A model generated the notes under the pieces. That model did not search any database, was not told the DNA's origin, and saw nothing but the letters and a program-made list of their open reading frames with translations. Positions 51,349-51,696 of a DNA stretch of 51,696 nucleotides are shown piece by piece (the first letter of the stretch is position 1; every line of letters starts with the position of its first letter). This DNA is from Bacteroidota bacterium. GTDB lineage: Bacteria > Bacteroidota > Bacteroidia > UKL13-3. A program made the translations under genes and the position numbers. Location of the stretch: NCBI GenBank assembly GCA_027484685.1, contig JAIXSO010000070.1, forward strand, positions 1 through 51,696. The letters run 5' to 3'.

Positions 51349-51406
51349 AACATTTCCCCCTTGTGTATTGGATTTGTTGGTAAGAGAAGGGGGCAAGGGG
51401 GATGTT
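51349..51406. repeat. Inverted repeat with G/C-rich arms
   Basis: AACATTTCCCCCTTG (51349-51363) and CAAGGGGGATGTT (51394-51406) pair apart from a 2-nt bulge. A G run in a low-GC genome makes it stand out. No T tract follows. Confidence 0.65.
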
Positions 51407-51485
51407 ATGTTGTGAAAAAACACCAAAAAATTCAATAACTAACTCTTTAAAATCAGGGTCTTGCTGCAAGCATCTTCTTATCGCC

Positions 51486-51548
51486 ATTGCAGGCGTCCTC
51501 GCCTGCAATAAAAATGGCCTAATTGATGTTGGCGAGGACGCCAACATC
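51486..51548. repeat. Two REP-like hairpins with complementary loops
   Basis: Hairpin 1: ATTGCAGGCG (51486-51495), loop TCCT, CGCCTGCAAT (51500-51509). Hairpin 2: GATGTTGGCG (51525-51534), loop AGGA, CGCCAACATC (51539-51548). The cores GGCGTCCTCGCC and GGCGAGGACGCC are reverse complements of each other. Upstream, at 51460-51480, a TTGCTGCAAGCATCTTCTT variant of the dispersed repeat occurs. Confidence 0.8.
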
Positions 51549-51668
51549 GGCAAACCACTGAACCGCCAATTTCTTGTAGGTGCTGTTGAACAAAACCTTC
51601 GGTAGCCTCCTTTGCTACAACAATAATATGCAATAATTTTATTAAACAGAACTCATAATCAAAAAAAA

Positions 51669-51696
51669 TATGAGTTTTAAGAAAGAAGATTACAAC
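51669..51696 (+). CDS. First codons of a gene cut by the window edge
   Basis: ATG at 51669 opens a frame beginning MSFKKEDYN that runs off the window. Too short to identify. AACTCATA and TATGAGTT form an 8-bp stem (about 51650-51676) across the start codon. It is a likely start because the repeat block ends before it, but the evidence is thin. Confidence 0.35.

Noticed and set aside
51308-51605. Small open frames over the repeat block
   Set aside because: They cover the hairpin repeats on both strands and have no plausible start or composition.

Overview
The window is from a low-GC member of the Bacteroidota. The evidence is type IX secretion (T9SS) sorting domains of both type A and type B (gliding-motility C-terminal form), a PID-CTERM-like tiny protein, SusD-style short lipoboxes with the Cys-Lys-Lys start, an AT-rich base composition, few Shine-Dalgarno sequences, and promoters of the Bacteroidota -33/-7 type (TTTG, about 19 nt, TAnnTT[TC]G), which can be read in front of many genes. 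The genus cannot be named from the sequence alone. No prophage, transposase, CRISPR array or rRNA was seen.

Layout. 1-1.55 kb: the start of a gene that runs off the left edge, a higB-higA type toxin-antitoxin pair with a palindromic operator, hairpin repeats, and tRNA-Arg(CCG). 1.6-6 kb: acyl-CoA thioesterase, a TPR protein and a YneI-type succinate-semialdehyde dehydrogenase in close succession, then a repeat-filled gap and a membrane protein. 6.2-10.5 kb: a two-FAS1 lipoprotein and a LytTR response regulator next to a TPR/HisKA_2 histidine kinase. 10.9-19.2 kb: a 2679-residue secreted T9SS protein made of four copies of a TIG + seven-repeat unit, followed by a 62-residue PID-CTERM-like protein. 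19.3-24.5 kb (minus strand): the two halves of a split transketolase, separated by a lipoprotein gene and a von Willebrand A gene, and a Mom-like acetyltransferase-fold protein. 24.6-42 kb: a surface-glycan cluster (flippase, glycosyltransferases, two FkbM and one other methyltransferase, a DUF5672 protein) with three large T9SS cargo proteins placed among its genes. 42-48 kb: a PabA/TrpG-type amidotransferase, a CBS protein, NAD kinase, citrate synthase, a WG-repeat protein, threonine aldolase. 48-50.6 kb: an ABC-2 type transporter pair. 50.6-51.7 kb: a non-coding block of tandem and hairpin repeats, then the first codons of another gene.

How it fits together. The middle of the window is devoted to the cell surface: large repeat proteins exported by T9SS, and a glycan assembly cluster that may make the polysaccharide to which such cargo is attached. 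The flanks are core metabolism. The points most worth a second look are the 4 x (TIG + 7 blades) architecture and its tiny sorting-signal partner, the transketolase halves split apart by unrelated genes, the matching operator-like palindromes at the toxin-antitoxin operon and its neighbour, and the alternating 124-bp tandem array followed by two hairpins with complementary loops.
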